7,403 bases of DNA from Betaproteobacteria bacterium. GTDB lineage: Bacteria; Pseudomonadota; Gammaproteobacteria; Burkholderiales; Nitrosomonadaceae. The stretch lies in the NCBI GenBank assembly GCA_022601315.1, contig JAHZIU010000262.1, forward strand, positions 1-7,403, in the 5' to 3' direction. Made by a program: the position numbers and the translations under genes. The notes beneath the pieces are model-generated. The model saw only the letters and a list, made by a program, of their open reading frames with translations. It made no database searches and was not told the origin of the DNA. Numbering within the stretch: the first letter of the stretch is position 1; every line of letters begins with the position of its first letter. Positions 1 through 7,175 of this stretch are shown in pieces.

Positions 1-1372
1 ATTTGTGTTCCACCTTTTCCTGTTGTTGTTTTTTGAAAATAGAAAAATCCAGCTGATTTCTCTGCAACAGTTTATAAAATTCAGTCCGATTACGTTTTGC
101 AATTCGTGCAGCTTGCGTGACGTTACCTGAGGTGATTTTTAGAACGCGTATGAGATAGTCTCTTTCAAATTGTTTTTTTGCTTCTTCAAACGATGAAAGC
201 TGTGTTGTTTTCATATGCATTGCATCATAGACTTGTGCTGGTGAAATTAGAGACGCTGTACTCAATACAACACATTGCTCCACGATGTTCATGAGCTGTC
301 TAACATTGCCCGGCCATGATGCGCTAATTAACATTTGCATGGCGTCCGGAGAAAATCCGTTAATATTTCTTTCATATCGCTTGGTAAATAATTCAAGGAA
401 ATAATTGCCTAATAGTGGAATGTCTTCTCGTCTTTGAGAGAGGGCGGGTATATTCAACGCAACGACATCTAATCGATAGTAGAGGTCTTCACGAAAATTT
501 CCTTCTGCAATTTCGGTTTTAAGATTACGGTGCGTGGCAGAAATAATACGTACATTGACAGGGACAGTGTTGGCAGAACCTACAGGGCGAATTTGTTTTT
601 CTTGTAGCGCACGCAATAATTTAACTTGCAGCAAAAGAGGCATATCACCAATTTCGTCAAGAAATAAGGTGCCAGCTTCAGCCAATTGAAAGAGTCCTTG
701 ATGATTACGGATTGCGCCAGTAAACGCGCCTTTTACGTGGCCAAAAAGTTCAGATTCCAATAATTGTTCTGAAATTGCAGCACAATTAACCGCAACAAAT
801 GGTTTGTCGCAACGACTAGAGGCGCTATGAATTGCTCGTGCAAACAATTCCTTGCCGACACCACTTTCGCCATACAGTAGAACGCTTGCATCTCCTCTGG
901 CGACAAGTTCTGCTTTACCTAAAACATCTTCCATTACAGCACTTTGCGTAATAATTTCTTTGCGCCATGAGGTGTGGGACTTTTCTAGTTTTACGGTAGA
1001 TGGAACATGCAGCAGTGCTTGCTTGATCTGTGCTAATAAATTTGTGCTGTCAAATGGCTTAGTGAGATAGCCAAAAACACCGCGCTGTACTGCTGCGACA
1101 GCATCTGGGATGGTGCCATAAGCTGTTAAAATAATTACGGGTAGTGTTGGAATATTTGTGTGAATTTGTTCAAATAATGCCATGCCGTCTATGCCACTCA
1201 TTTGCATATCGCTTATGACAAGTTGCGGTCTGGAAATATCAAGATAATTAAGCGCTGATTCTGCGCTTTCGGCTGTATCAATTTCATAGCCAGCAGCAAT
1301 TAAACGAATTGACAGTAATTCAAGTAGATCAGAATCATCATCTACAAGTAGTATTTTTGATTTAGTCTCCAT
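1..1372 (-). CDS. glrR: Sigma-54-dependent response regulator GlrR (QseF), 3' end cut off by the window
   Basis: This is an NtrC-family response regulator that, once phosphorylated by GlrK, activates promoters read by sigma-54 RNA polymerase. I translated 457 codons and found no stop before the left edge. Residues 5-120 form the receiver domain, with acidic pocket D11/D12, phospho-acceptor D55 (in VISDMQ), T83 and K105. Residues about 140-370 are the AAA+ domain: Walker A GESGVGKE at 168-175, the sigma-54 contact loop GAFTGA at 215-220, Walker B TLFLDE at 235-240, and NFREDLYYRL at 292-301. A Fis-type helix-turn-helix lies at about 416-436; its RNRTEFYKLL matches the GlrR signature as I recall it from enterobacteria. 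The start at 1372 follows AGGA by nine bases; another ATG ten bases upstream is out of frame. Enterobacterial GlrR has about 444 residues, so nearly all of the protein is present, plus a Gln/Lys-rich tail. The assignment is supported by the kinase and QseG genes upstream. Confidence 0.93.
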   Translation of the reverse strand, partial: METKSKILLVDDDSDLLELLSIRLIAAGYEIDTAESAESALNYLDISRPQLVISDMQMSGIDGMALFEQIHTNIPTLPVIILTAYGTIPDAVAAVQRGVFGYLTKPFDSTNLLAQIKQALLHVPSTVKLEKSHTSWRKEIITQSAVMEDVLGKAELVARGDASVLLYGESGVGKELFARAIHSASSRCDKPFVAVNCAAISEQLLESELFGHVKGAFTGAIRNHQGLFQLAEAGTLFLDEIGDMPLLLQVKLLRALQEKQIRPVGSANTVPVNVRIISATHRNLKTEIAEGNFREDLYYRLDVVALNIPALSQRREDIPLLGNYFLELFTKRYERNINGFSPDAMQMLISASWPGNVRQLMNIVEQCVVLSTASLISPAQVYDAMHMKTTQLSSFEEAKKQFERDYLIRVLKITSGNVTQAARIAKRNRTEFYKLLQRNQLDFSIFKKQQQEKVEHK

Positions 1373-1464
1373 ATTCTTTCATCCTAAATCCTCAGTTGGT
1401 TTGTGTTTAGAGCGTCAGTTTCATATTTCTGATCGAATGCAGTGCGGCGTCACAAGTATTGATA

Positions 1465-1474
1465 CAATTAATTG
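1465..1474. repeat. 10-bp perfect palindrome upstream of glrR
   Basis: The sequence CAATTAATTG reads the same on both strands and lies about 92 bases before the glrR start codon. It could be an operator half or core, but the sequence is AT-rich and may be symmetrical by chance. No protein can be assigned to it. Confidence 0.3.
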
Positions 1475-1529
1475 CAGCGCACCAAAAAAGTAAAAAACAG
1501 CATGCTATTCTACTAATATCATGGCGTGG

Positions 1530-1546
1530 CTCACCTTTAGGGTGAG
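1530..1546. repeat. Inverted repeat (hairpin) in the qseG-glrR gap
   Basis: The arms CTCACC and GGTGAG are perfect complements around a 5-base loop, with one possible extra G-U pair outside when read on the plus strand. On the transcribed minus strand it is followed by CCACGCCATG rather than a T run, so it does not look like a standard rho-independent terminator. It could stabilise the upstream mRNA end or mark a processing site between qseG and glrR. Confidence 0.4.
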
Positions 1547-1629
1547 TGACATTTAAAAGTGATTTGTATTGTTTTTTGAGATTGATTATTTCTAAAGCGA
1601 ATAACTAATGATTTTAAGTTCATATAGGA

Positions 1630-2169
1630 TTAAGGTATGTTTCTTCTGATAAGTGTTTTTTCCAGATCTTTGATGCCATTTACCTTTTTTTGTAATAATT
1701 CGGTTTGTTGTTTTTCAATTGTTAATTCTTGATATAAACGATTGGTAATCTTGTCTATGCGTTCCTCTTCTTCCAGCCGCGTTATCAGCATGTTTCTGAA
1801 ACTAATGAAGCTTAATTGCTGTTGTTCTATCCCGTGCCATTCTTTCAGTAAAGTTAGCGCAACATCTCGGTCATAAAATGCTGTGTTTGGTAACAAAAGT
1901 AACAAAATATAGCGAATACGATCCTCATCTTCTTGTTTATCCAGAAATTCTTGTTTGCTGAATTCATGTAAAGCACTCAGTTCTGACGCATCCATTTTCT
2001 CAATGAGTGCATAGTCTACCATCAATGCATCAAGCTGGGTTTGAACGGGTACAGTTTTTGGCAAAGTTGCATCAGTATGCTGCGCTGTATTTGTCAGTAT
2101 GTTTGAACATCCAAATAGTAGAAAATTTAAAAGTACGAATAAAAATAATCTATTGCAGCTATAGTTCAT
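1630..2169 (-). CDS. qseG: QseG-type lipoprotein partner of the GlrK/GlrR two-component system
   Basis: This 179-residue protein begins with a short signal peptide and a lipobox ending at C21 (LLFGC followed by S), so it should be a lipid-anchored envelope protein. The mature part is mostly charged helix: residues about 55-120 are rich in Asp/Glu/Leu, and residues about 128-175 (RLEEEERIDKITNRL onward) look like a coiled coil. It lacks any catalytic motif. Its start overlaps the kinase stop by four bases (ATGA) and follows a good GAGGA site six bases upstream, so translation is probably coupled. In enterobacteria QseG (YfhG) is encoded between glrK and glrR and its protein works with the kinase. 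The name here rests on that position, the lipobox and the coiled-coil C-terminus; sequence similarity is weak and the protein is shorter than the enterobacterial one (about 237 residues). Confidence 0.8.
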   Translation of the reverse strand: MNYSCNRLFLFVLLNFLLFGCSNILTNTAQHTDATLPKTVPVQTQLDALMVDYALIEKMDASELSALHEFSKQEFLDKQEDEDRIRYILLLLLPNTAFYDRDVALTLLKEWHGIEQQQLSFISFRNMLITRLEEEERIDKITNRLYQELTIEKQQTELLQKKVNGIKDLEKTLIRRNIP

Positions 2170-3671
2170 AATGCTTCCTCAATATCACTGATTGGTAATA
2201 TAAGGCGGAAGCAAGCGCCACCTTCTGTTTGTTGGATAAATTTAATATCTCCACCATGAGCCAGTGCAAATTCACGTGCAATGGATAACCCTAGTCCTGT
2301 ACCTCTTACATGCGCATTTGGAACAAACTGTCCTTGGTAAAAGGGTTCAAATATTTTTTCTTTGTCAGTATCATGGATGCCAACGCCTGCATCAACTATA
2401 TCTACTTGGATATATTCATTATTTTTAGCTGCATGAATATCAATATGTCCTTTTACAGGAGAAAATTTTACAGCATTGGATAAGATGTTATCTAGAATAA
2501 TTTGAATTTTATCTTCATCGCATTCGAAAATCAGGTCTGGATAGTTGCGATTAATAGTTAATTCTTTACTCATAATTGACAGATTTTGGTTTTGTAATAC
2601 ATGATCAATGATTTTAGATAAATTGACTGTATTTTTTACAAGTGTTGTTTTTTCTGCCTGTATTGCGCTATAGCTTAACAAATCCTCAATGCGTTTTTGT
2701 AGTTGCAAGCTACTGCTATGTAAGATATCTGCAATGAGTTGCTGTTGTTTTGAGAGATTCCCAGTTACACCTTCTGCAAGTAAATCCGCGCCTTCACGAA
2801 TGGCTGTCAAGGGCGTCTTCAGCTCATGAGAAACATGTCTGAGAAATTGAATCTTTTGCTCTTCCAGTTTGAGTAAGCGGCGACGCATCCAATCTAATCG
2901 GTTCCCAAGATACTCCAGGCTCTGAGGGCCACCTACATGTATCGGTTTTGATAATTGTCCTTGTCCCATATTGTATATGGCTTCATCAATTTGTCTAATT
3001 GGACGTGTAATGGCGATTGAAAATATAACTGCCAGGGCAATAACGAACGGAATTAAAGCAATTAATTGTACTCCGACATTTGTGCGAGTTTGATTTGCGG
3101 TTTCTAGCATCTTATCAACCTCTTGATTGATAAGTATATTGCCCATTACTGTGAAATCTTTAACCGACGCTAGAATGTTTGAAAAAGCGTTAATCTGATC
3201 ATGAAAATTTGTAGGAGAGTCTTTGGCTTCCAGAATGGATTTATAAACAATTGCCTCTGACAAGCGAATTTTTTTCAACAACAATTTCTGTTCTGTCGGC
3301 AAGGGAAGGTCAGTTAGTTTTCCAGCCATTGTGTCAAACTTTTTATGTGCCAGAAAATATCCTTCAAGTAATGATGAATCACTTAGAATAAGTGCTTGAC
3401 TTAAGCTCCTCTCCATAGCTAATGTTTCATCGACCAGAACGCGATTTCCGTGGGTAATCTGGGTAGCTTGATAGACTGTATCTCGACTTTGTGCCGCAAG
3501 ATTGTCAATGGTAATAGCGCTGTTTATGAGTGCAAGGATTAATGGAATACCAACAAGCGAGAAGCCAAACAAAATCAATTTTAAAAAAGATTTGGGATAG
3601 CGCTGAATCTTATTTACATTGAAGTTACTTGGTTCAGTGGAAAATTCAGCAGTTTCGGTGTAAAGACCCAT
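2166..3671 (-). CDS. glrK: Sensor histidine kinase GlrK (QseE)
   Basis: This 501-residue inner-membrane kinase phosphorylates the response regulator GlrR. It has a cytoplasmic N-terminus of about 28 residues, a first membrane helix at about 29-52, a periplasmic sensor region at about 53-198 that is largely helical, a second helix at about 200-222, and a HAMP linker at about 222-274. The HisKA domain carries FLRHVSHELKTPL with phospho-acceptor H282. The ATPase domain shows the N box (DNILSNAVKF, N395/N399), the G1 box DAGVGI at 427-432, the F box IFEPFYQG at 440-447 and the G2 box RGTGLGLSIA at 456-465. The stretch around the H box closely resembles E. coli GlrK as I recall it. The protein is about 25 residues longer than that homologue, mostly before the first helix. 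No other ATG, GTG or TTG occurs in frame before that helix, so the start at 3671 stands; a GAGAAG site precedes it. Confidence 0.92.
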   Translation of the reverse strand: MGLYTETAEFSTEPSNFNVNKIQRYPKSFLKLILFGFSLVGIPLILALINSAITIDNLAAQSRDTVYQATQITHGNRVLVDETLAMERSLSQALILSDSSLLEGYFLAHKKFDTMAGKLTDLPLPTEQKLLLKKIRLSEAIVYKSILEAKDSPTNFHDQINAFSNILASVKDFTVMGNILINQEVDKMLETANQTRTNVGVQLIALIPFVIALAVIFSIAITRPIRQIDEAIYNMGQGQLSKPIHVGGPQSLEYLGNRLDWMRRRLLKLEEQKIQFLRHVSHELKTPLTAIREGADLLAEGVTGNLSKQQQLIADILHSSSLQLQKRIEDLLSYSAIQAEKTTLVKNTVNLSKIIDHVLQNQNLSIMSKELTINRNYPDLIFECDEDKIQIILDNILSNAVKFSPVKGHIDIHAAKNNEYIQVDIVDAGVGIHDTDKEKIFEPFYQGQFVPNAHVRGTGLGLSIAREFALAHGGDIKFIQQTEGGACFRLILPISDIEEAL

Positions 3672-3688
3672 AGTTGCTTCTCTTGTCA

Positions 3689-3717
3689 GTTATAGAAATA
3701 CCTCATAGCAATGTATC
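3689..3717 (-). promoter_or_regulatory. Weak candidate sigma-70 promoter for glrK-qseG
   Basis: On the minus strand a -10-like TATAAC (3689-3694) is separated by 17 bases from GATACA (3712-3717), which matches the -35 consensus at only three of six positions. It would start transcription about 10 bases before the putative ribosome binding site of glrK. The match is poor and rests on spacing as much as sequence. Confidence 0.25.
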
Positions 3718-3749
3718 GCAGTGCTCACAGTAGCTCTGGAATTCTGATG

Positions 3750-3763
3750 AACACAAAAGTGTT
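3750..3763. repeat. Small hairpin at the acnA stop codon
   Basis: AACAC and GTGTT flank a 4-base loop and overlap the last base of the acnA stop codon. The stem is only five pairs, mostly A-T, and no T run follows on the minus strand, so it is unlikely to end transcription. This leaves no obvious terminator between acnA and glrK. Confidence 0.3.
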
Positions 3764-6627
3764 TAGCTGCTAACCAGTTCTCTTAGAACATATGGCAAAA
3801 TGCCGCCCTGCTGGTAGTAGTCTACTTCAATGTTGGTGTCAATTCGGCAAAGTAGCGTTACTTCTTTTTGTGTTCCATTTTGCTTATGGATGACAAGGGT
3901 TACATCTTGTTGCGGTTTTAAATCTTGTAGGCCAAGTATATCGAACTGATCAGTGGATTCAATGCCTAATGATTGTATATTATCATTGTTTTTAAACTGC
4001 AATGGGAGAACACCCATACCAATGAGATTACTACGATGAATACGCTCGAAACTCGCGACAACAACTGCTTTTACGCCGAGCAATTGTGTGCCTTTTGCAG
4101 CCCAGTCCCGACTCGAACCAGTACCATATTCCTTGCCGCCAAATACGATGGTGGGAATGCCTTGTGCCTGATATTTCATGGCAGCGTCGTAAATGCTCAT
4201 TTGTGTGGCTCCATGATCAGAACTGCCTTGATAGAGCGTTACGCCACCTTCACTGCCAGGGATCATGAGATTCTTAATTCGAACATTTGCAAAAGTGCCA
4301 CGCATCATGATTTCATGGTTGCCGCGACGGGAACCGTAGCTATTAAAATCCTTCTTTGATACATGATTTTCAAGTAAGTATTCCCCTGCTGGGGAAGCTT
4401 CTTTAATAGCGCCGGCCGGACTGATATGGTCTGTGGTTACAGAGTCACCAAATAGTCCTAATGCATAAGCGTTTTTGATACTGTCAGGGTTGTTTACACT
4501 GTTTGATTGTATAGAAAAATTTTGGAAGAATGGCGGTTCTGCTACATAGGTGGATTGCGGCCAGTTATATGTTTTTCCAGTCACTGAAGTTACGTCGTTC
4601 CATAGTGGATGATCTTTGGTTAGATTACCATACAGTTGACGGAACGTATCGGCATTGGTAGCAAATTTGATGAGGGCGTTTATTTCTTTGCTGCTCGGCC
4701 AGATATCCTTGAGCCAAACTGGGGTATTATCCTTGCCAATACCCAGTGGTTCAGTGGTCAGGTCTTTTAGTACGGTACCAGCAATGGCGTATGCTACTAC
4801 TAAAGGAGGGGAGGACAGGAAATTTGCACGAATATTGGCGTGAATCCTGGCTTCAAAATTACGATTCCCAGAAAGAACTGCTGCGCAAACTAAATCATTT
4901 TTAACAATGGTTTCTTCAATCGGTTCGGCCAACGGGCCGGTGTTTCCAATGCAAGTGGTGCAACCGTAACCCGCCAGATTAAAACCGAGTTGCTCAAGAT
5001 AAGGTAGCAGGCCGGTAACAGTTAAGTAATCTGTAACCACTCTTGAGCCGGGGGCGAGTGATGTTTTGATATGGCGTTGTACGGATAGTCCTTTCTCTAT
5101 CGCTTTCTTGGCCAATAATCCGGCTGCGATTAAGACGCTAGGGTTAGATGTATTGGTGCAAGAAGTAATGGCTGCGATGAGTACATCACCTTGACCTAGT
5201 TCAACTGAGCTACCTAACGCGTTGGAGGATGTATCCACGTCATCTGGTGTTGGATGGTTGCCAATCATTTCTGTTACATTTCGTGCGCTATGGGGTGGCA
5301 GGCGATTTTCATCCTGATCATCGAATCCAAGATGAGTACAAACATCGGCATCTGCTCCACTGTGCGTGTCGCGCGTCGGGTAACGTTGACTACTGAGGTC
5401 GTCGCCCTGTTTGCCAAATCCCCCGTCAGAGACAGGACTGTTTAGGAGGGTGGTAAATTGAGATTTAATATTTGCTAAATCAATGCGATCCTGTGGGCGT
5501 TTCGGGCCAGCAAGCGAAGGCGAAACGGTGTTAAGATCGAGTTCAAGTTCCTGAGTATAATCAATATCCCCTTTTCTAGGGATGCCATACATTTCCTGTG
5601 CTTTAAAATAAGCTTGGAATGCGGTGATTTCTTCGTCACTACGACCAGTGCCTTTGAAATATTCAATGGTTGCATCGTCAACAGGGAAAAAGCCCATAGT
5701 TGCGCCGTATTCCGGGGCCATATTGGCTATAGTGGCGCGGTCTGGCAGTGTTAGTGATGCAGTGCCTTCACCAAAGAACTCAACAAATTTCCCGACAACA
5801 TTTGCCGCTCTAAGCATTTCGGTAATCGTTAAGACCAAATCAGTAGCCGTAACGCCTTCGCGTAATTGTCCGGTCAAATTGACGCCAATGACATCCGGTG
5901 TCAGAAAATAAACGGGTTGCCCCAACATACCTGCTTCAGCTTCAATACCACCCACACCCCAGCCAACCACACCGATACCATTAATCATGGTTGTATGAGA
6001 GTCAGTGCCAACCAAAGTATCGGGATAGACGATACCGTTTTTGTTGTGTACGCCACGAGCAAGATATTCCAGGTTAACTTGGTGCACAATACCAATTCCT
6101 GGGGGTATTACTTTAAAAGTATCAAAAGCTTGCATGCCCCATTTGATAAATTGATAGCGCTCGTTGTTACGAGCAAACTCTATTTGCATATTTTGCTCGA
6201 GTGCATTCTTATTACCATAGTGGTCAACCTGGATGGAGTGATCAACAACCAAATCAACGGGGACCAATGGTTCAATCAGTTTGGGGTCTTTACCCAGTTT
6301 AGTGACAGCGCTCCGCATGGCAGCAAGATCAACCAGTAGTGGAACGCCTGTAAAGTCTTGCAAAACAATGCGTGAAACTACAAAAGGGATTTCATTGGTT
6401 CTGCTTGCATTCGGTTGCCAATTGGCCAATTCTCGAACATGATCTTCGGTAATTTTTTTGTCATCAAAATTACGTAATACAGATTCCAGAACAATCCGTA
6501 TACAAACGGGAAGTCGGGAAATTTTACCCAGGCCACTTTTTTCAAGTGCTGGCAGTGAATAGTATTTTGCAGTACTACCAGGAGTCGTCGGAAGTTCTTG
6601 CAAGCTATTGAATAGATTGTGCGTCAT
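3763..6627 (-). CDS. acnA: Aconitate hydratase A (AcnA), with an internal insertion
   Basis: Aconitase interconverts citrate and isocitrate in the TCA cycle using a [4Fe-4S] cluster in the cytoplasm. The 954-residue protein is the IRP1/AcnA type. Cluster ligands are C490 ([13 protein letters not shown]), C556 and C559 ([10 protein letters not shown]). Active-site segments include [21 protein letters not shown] (from 207, with D209/S210/H211), [18 protein letters not shown] (762-779) and [12 protein letters not shown] (835-846, with S838 and R840). The swivel domain is at about 720-940. E. coli AcnA has about 891 residues with its first ligand near 435, so the extra length lies before C490: residues about 410-470 form a polar, probably disordered segment. 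The start at 6627 follows AGGA by seven bases. I favour AcnA over methylcitrate dehydratase AcnD from the motifs and the lack of prp genes, but substrate use is inferred. Confidence 0.96.
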   Translation of the reverse strand: MTHNLFNSLQELPTTPGSTAKYYSLPALEKSGLGKISRLPVCIRIVLESVLRNFDDKKITEDHVRELANWQPNASRTNEIPFVVSRIVLQDFTGVPLLVDLAAMRSAVTKLGKDPKLIEPLVPVDLVVDHSIQVDHYGNKNALEQNMQIEFARNNERYQFIKWGMQAFDTFKVIPPGIGIVHQVNLEYLARGVHNKNGIVYPDTLVGTDSHTTMINGIGVVGWGVGGIEAEAGMLGQPVYFLTPDVIGVNLTGQLREGVTATDLVLTITEMLRAANVVGKFVEFFGEGTASLTLPDRATIANMAPEYGATMGFFPVDDATIEYFKGTGRSDEEITAFQAYFKAQEMYGIPRKGDIDYTQELELDLNTVSPSLAGPKRPQDRIDLANIKSQFTTLLNSPVSDGGFGKQGDDLSSQRYPTRDTHSGADADVCTHLGFDDQDENRLPPHSARNVTEMIGNHPTPDDVDTSSNALGSSVELGQGDVLIAAITSCTNTSNPSVLIAAGLLAKKAIEKGLSVQRHIKTSLAPGSRVVTDYLTVTGLLPYLEQLGFNLAGYGCTTCIGNTGPLAEPIEETIVKNDLVCAAVLSGNRNFEARIHANIRANFLSSPPLVVAYAIAGTVLKDLTTEPLGIGKDNTPVWLKDIWPSSKEINALIKFATNADTFRQLYGNLTKDHPLWNDVTSVTGKTYNWPQSTYVAEPPFFQNFSIQSNSVNNPDSIKNAYALGLFGDSVTTDHISPAGAIKEASPAGEYLLENHVSKKDFNSYGSRRGNHEIMMRGTFANVRIKNLMIPGSEGGVTLYQGSSDHGATQMSIYDAAMKYQAQGIPTIVFGGKEYGTGSSRDWAAKGTQLLGVKAVVVASFERIHRSNLIGMGVLPLQFKNNDNIQSLGIESTDQFDILGLQDLKPQQDVTLVIHKQNGTQKEVTLLCRIDTNIEVDYYQQGGILPYVLRELVSS

Positions 6628-6677
6628 TGGAGTTCCTAGCAGAAAGTATGGTCAGTGAGTGCAACTATAAATAACCA

Positions 6678-6704
6678 ATTGTATTTACATTTTTGTGAAA
6701 GCAA
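6678..6704 (-). promoter_or_regulatory. Weak candidate sigma-70 promoter for acnA
   Basis: On the minus strand TTGCTT (6699-6704) and TACAAT (6678-6683, five of six consensus positions) lie upstream of acnA, but the 15-base spacer is shorter than usual. A start about 50 bases before the acnA ATG would follow. No other element in 6628-6842 looks better. Confidence 0.25.
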
Positions 6705-6716
6705 TCATTTTATCAT

Positions 6717-6763
6717 AGCCGTCGAATCCCCTATGAATATTGGTTTGTCTAGTTTTGACGGCT
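6717..6763. repeat. Long-loop inverted repeat between dodecin and acnA
   Basis: AGCCGTC (6717-6723) and GACGGCT (6757-6763) are perfect complements. On the plus strand a G-U pair and two A-U pairs extend this to ten pairs around a 27-base loop; on the minus strand the eighth position is a C-A mismatch. Neither strand has a T run after it. It lies in the 215-base gap between dodecin and acnA, so it could be in the dodecin 3' end or upstream of the acnA promoter. Function is unknown. Confidence 0.4.
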
Positions 6764-6842
6764 TATTCCTGTGTGGATTACATTTGCCTATGTGACAAGT
6801 ATATGCCTCCGATGTTTACCGCAATCAGTGCGTATTTTTTAC

Positions 6843-7049
6843 TCAATCCAAGCGAAAGCCGATTTTTACTTTTACCTGGTAGTGACCAACCTTGTTATCA
6901 ACGATATGTCCGCGCGTTTCGACGACTTCAAACCAATCCAGGTTGTGTAGGGATTTGCTGGCTTTAGCAATGGCCTGTTCAATCGCATCATCACTACTTT
7001 TGGTAGAAGAACCAACTAATTCAATAACTTTGTATATATGATCACCCAT
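6843..7049 (-). CDS. Dodecin, flavin-binding protein
   Basis: This 68-residue protein is a dodecin: these assemble as hollow dodecamers that bind flavins (FMN, riboflavin or FAD) in the cytoplasm, probably as storage and to quench light damage. It begins HIYKVIELVGSS, the usual first beta strand, followed by a helix (SSDDAIEQAIAKASKSL) and two long strands. W39 (LDWFEV) is the residue expected to stack on the flavin ring; R46, Q58 and R66 fit the positions of the conserved ligand and cofactor contacts in bacterial dodecins with a one-residue shift. I chose the ATG at 7049 because AGGA lies seven bases upstream of it and the family starts here; an in-frame ATG at 7085 would add 12 residues unlike any dodecin and would contain that ribosome site. 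It stands alone, divergent from the peptidase gene. Confidence 0.95.
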   Translation of the reverse strand: MGDHIYKVIELVGSSTKSSDDAIEQAIAKASKSLHNLDWFEVVETRGHIVDNKVGHYQVKVKIGFRLD

Positions 7050-7089
7050 GATAAATTCCTTATGATGGTTAAGAAAAATGGTCATTCAA

Positions 7090-7104
7090 GGTATAGAATA
7101 TACC
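7090..7104. promoter_or_regulatory. Perfect inverted repeat, candidate operator for dodecin
   Basis: GGTATA and TATACC are perfect complements around the 3-base centre GAA. The site overlaps the likely dodecin -10 region and lies 26 bases upstream of the -10 of the divergent peptidase gene, which is a natural place for a repressor. The bound protein is unknown, and the AT-rich core means symmetry could partly be chance. Confidence 0.4.
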
Positions 7105-7105
7105 A
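7097..7105 (-). promoter_or_regulatory. Extended -10 promoter candidate for dodecin
   Basis: The minus strand reads TGG followed by TATATT, an extended -10 element (TGn plus five of six consensus bases). No good -35 is seen 16-18 bases upstream, which extended -10 promoters can do without. Transcription would start near 7090, giving a leader of about 40 bases that contains the AGGA site. Confidence 0.45.
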
Positions 7106-7116
7106 GAAAAATGAAT

Positions 7117-7126
7117 TGCTATAGCA
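7117..7126. repeat. 10-bp perfect palindrome in the divergent promoter region
   Basis: TGCTATAGCA is perfectly symmetrical and ends three bases before the peptidase -10 element, within its promoter spacer. Together with the inverted repeat at 7090-7104 it gives two symmetrical sites in 37 bases. A role as an operator is inferred only from position. Confidence 0.35.
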
Positions 7127-7129
7127 CTG

Positions 7130-7135
7130 TATAAT
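7130..7135 (+). promoter_or_regulatory. -10 element for the M48-type lipoprotein gene
   Basis: A perfect TATAAT sits 40 bases before the start codon. No -35 consensus is found at 16-18 bases upstream (that stretch is A-rich), so the promoter may be weak or need an activator. Transcription would start near 7142. Confidence 0.45.
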
Positions 7136-7175
7136 GTCTAATAGTTTTTAATGAAAATTAGAGGTATTAATTGTT

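Larger units (their letters stand above)
1373..1629. other. 257-base intergenic gap between qseG and glrR
   Basis: No gene is recognisable here on either strand. Read in the direction of the flanking genes (minus strand), the gap holds a 6-bp hairpin (1530-1546), an 8-bp palindrome AGCATGCT (1499-1506), two runs of six T separated by two bases (1484-1497), and a 10-bp palindrome (1465-1474). The glrR ribosome binding site AGGA is at the end. No hairpin directly precedes the T runs, so I do not call an intrinsic terminator. I found no convincing sigma-70 or -24/-12 promoter. A separate glrR promoter, processing site or small RNA is possible but not shown. Confidence 0.6.

Noticed and set aside
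1473..1490. NtrC-type site (GCACCA...) in the gap before glrR
   Set aside because: Only one half (GCACCAAAA) is present; the matching TGGTGC half is missing.
1484..1506. Intrinsic terminator after qseG (AGCATGCT followed by T6)
   Set aside because: AGCATGCT is a palindrome with no room for a loop, so it cannot form a terminator stem.
3973..4359. 128-codon open frame on the plus strand inside acnA
   Set aside because: It is antisense to the aconitase swivel domain and its composition shows no domain; a shadow frame.
5866..6339. 157-codon open frame on the plus strand inside acnA
   Set aside because: It lies fully antisense to a conserved aconitase region, has no recognisable domain, and no ribosome site was evident; it is a by-product of acnA codon use.
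6661..6680. Sigma-54 -24/-12 promoter upstream of acnA (TGG ... TTGC)
   Set aside because: The distance between the GG and GC elements is two bases too long; sigma-54 promoters tolerate almost no change in this spacing.
6740..6967. 75-codon plus-strand open frame overlapping dodecin
   Set aside because: It is antisense to a clear dodecin over its second half, is Cys-rich with no pattern, and a TTGACG upstream has no good partner -10 at normal spacing.
7050..7085. Longer dodecin start at 7085
   Set aside because: The added 12 residues do not fit the family and contain the AGGA site that serves the ATG at 7049.
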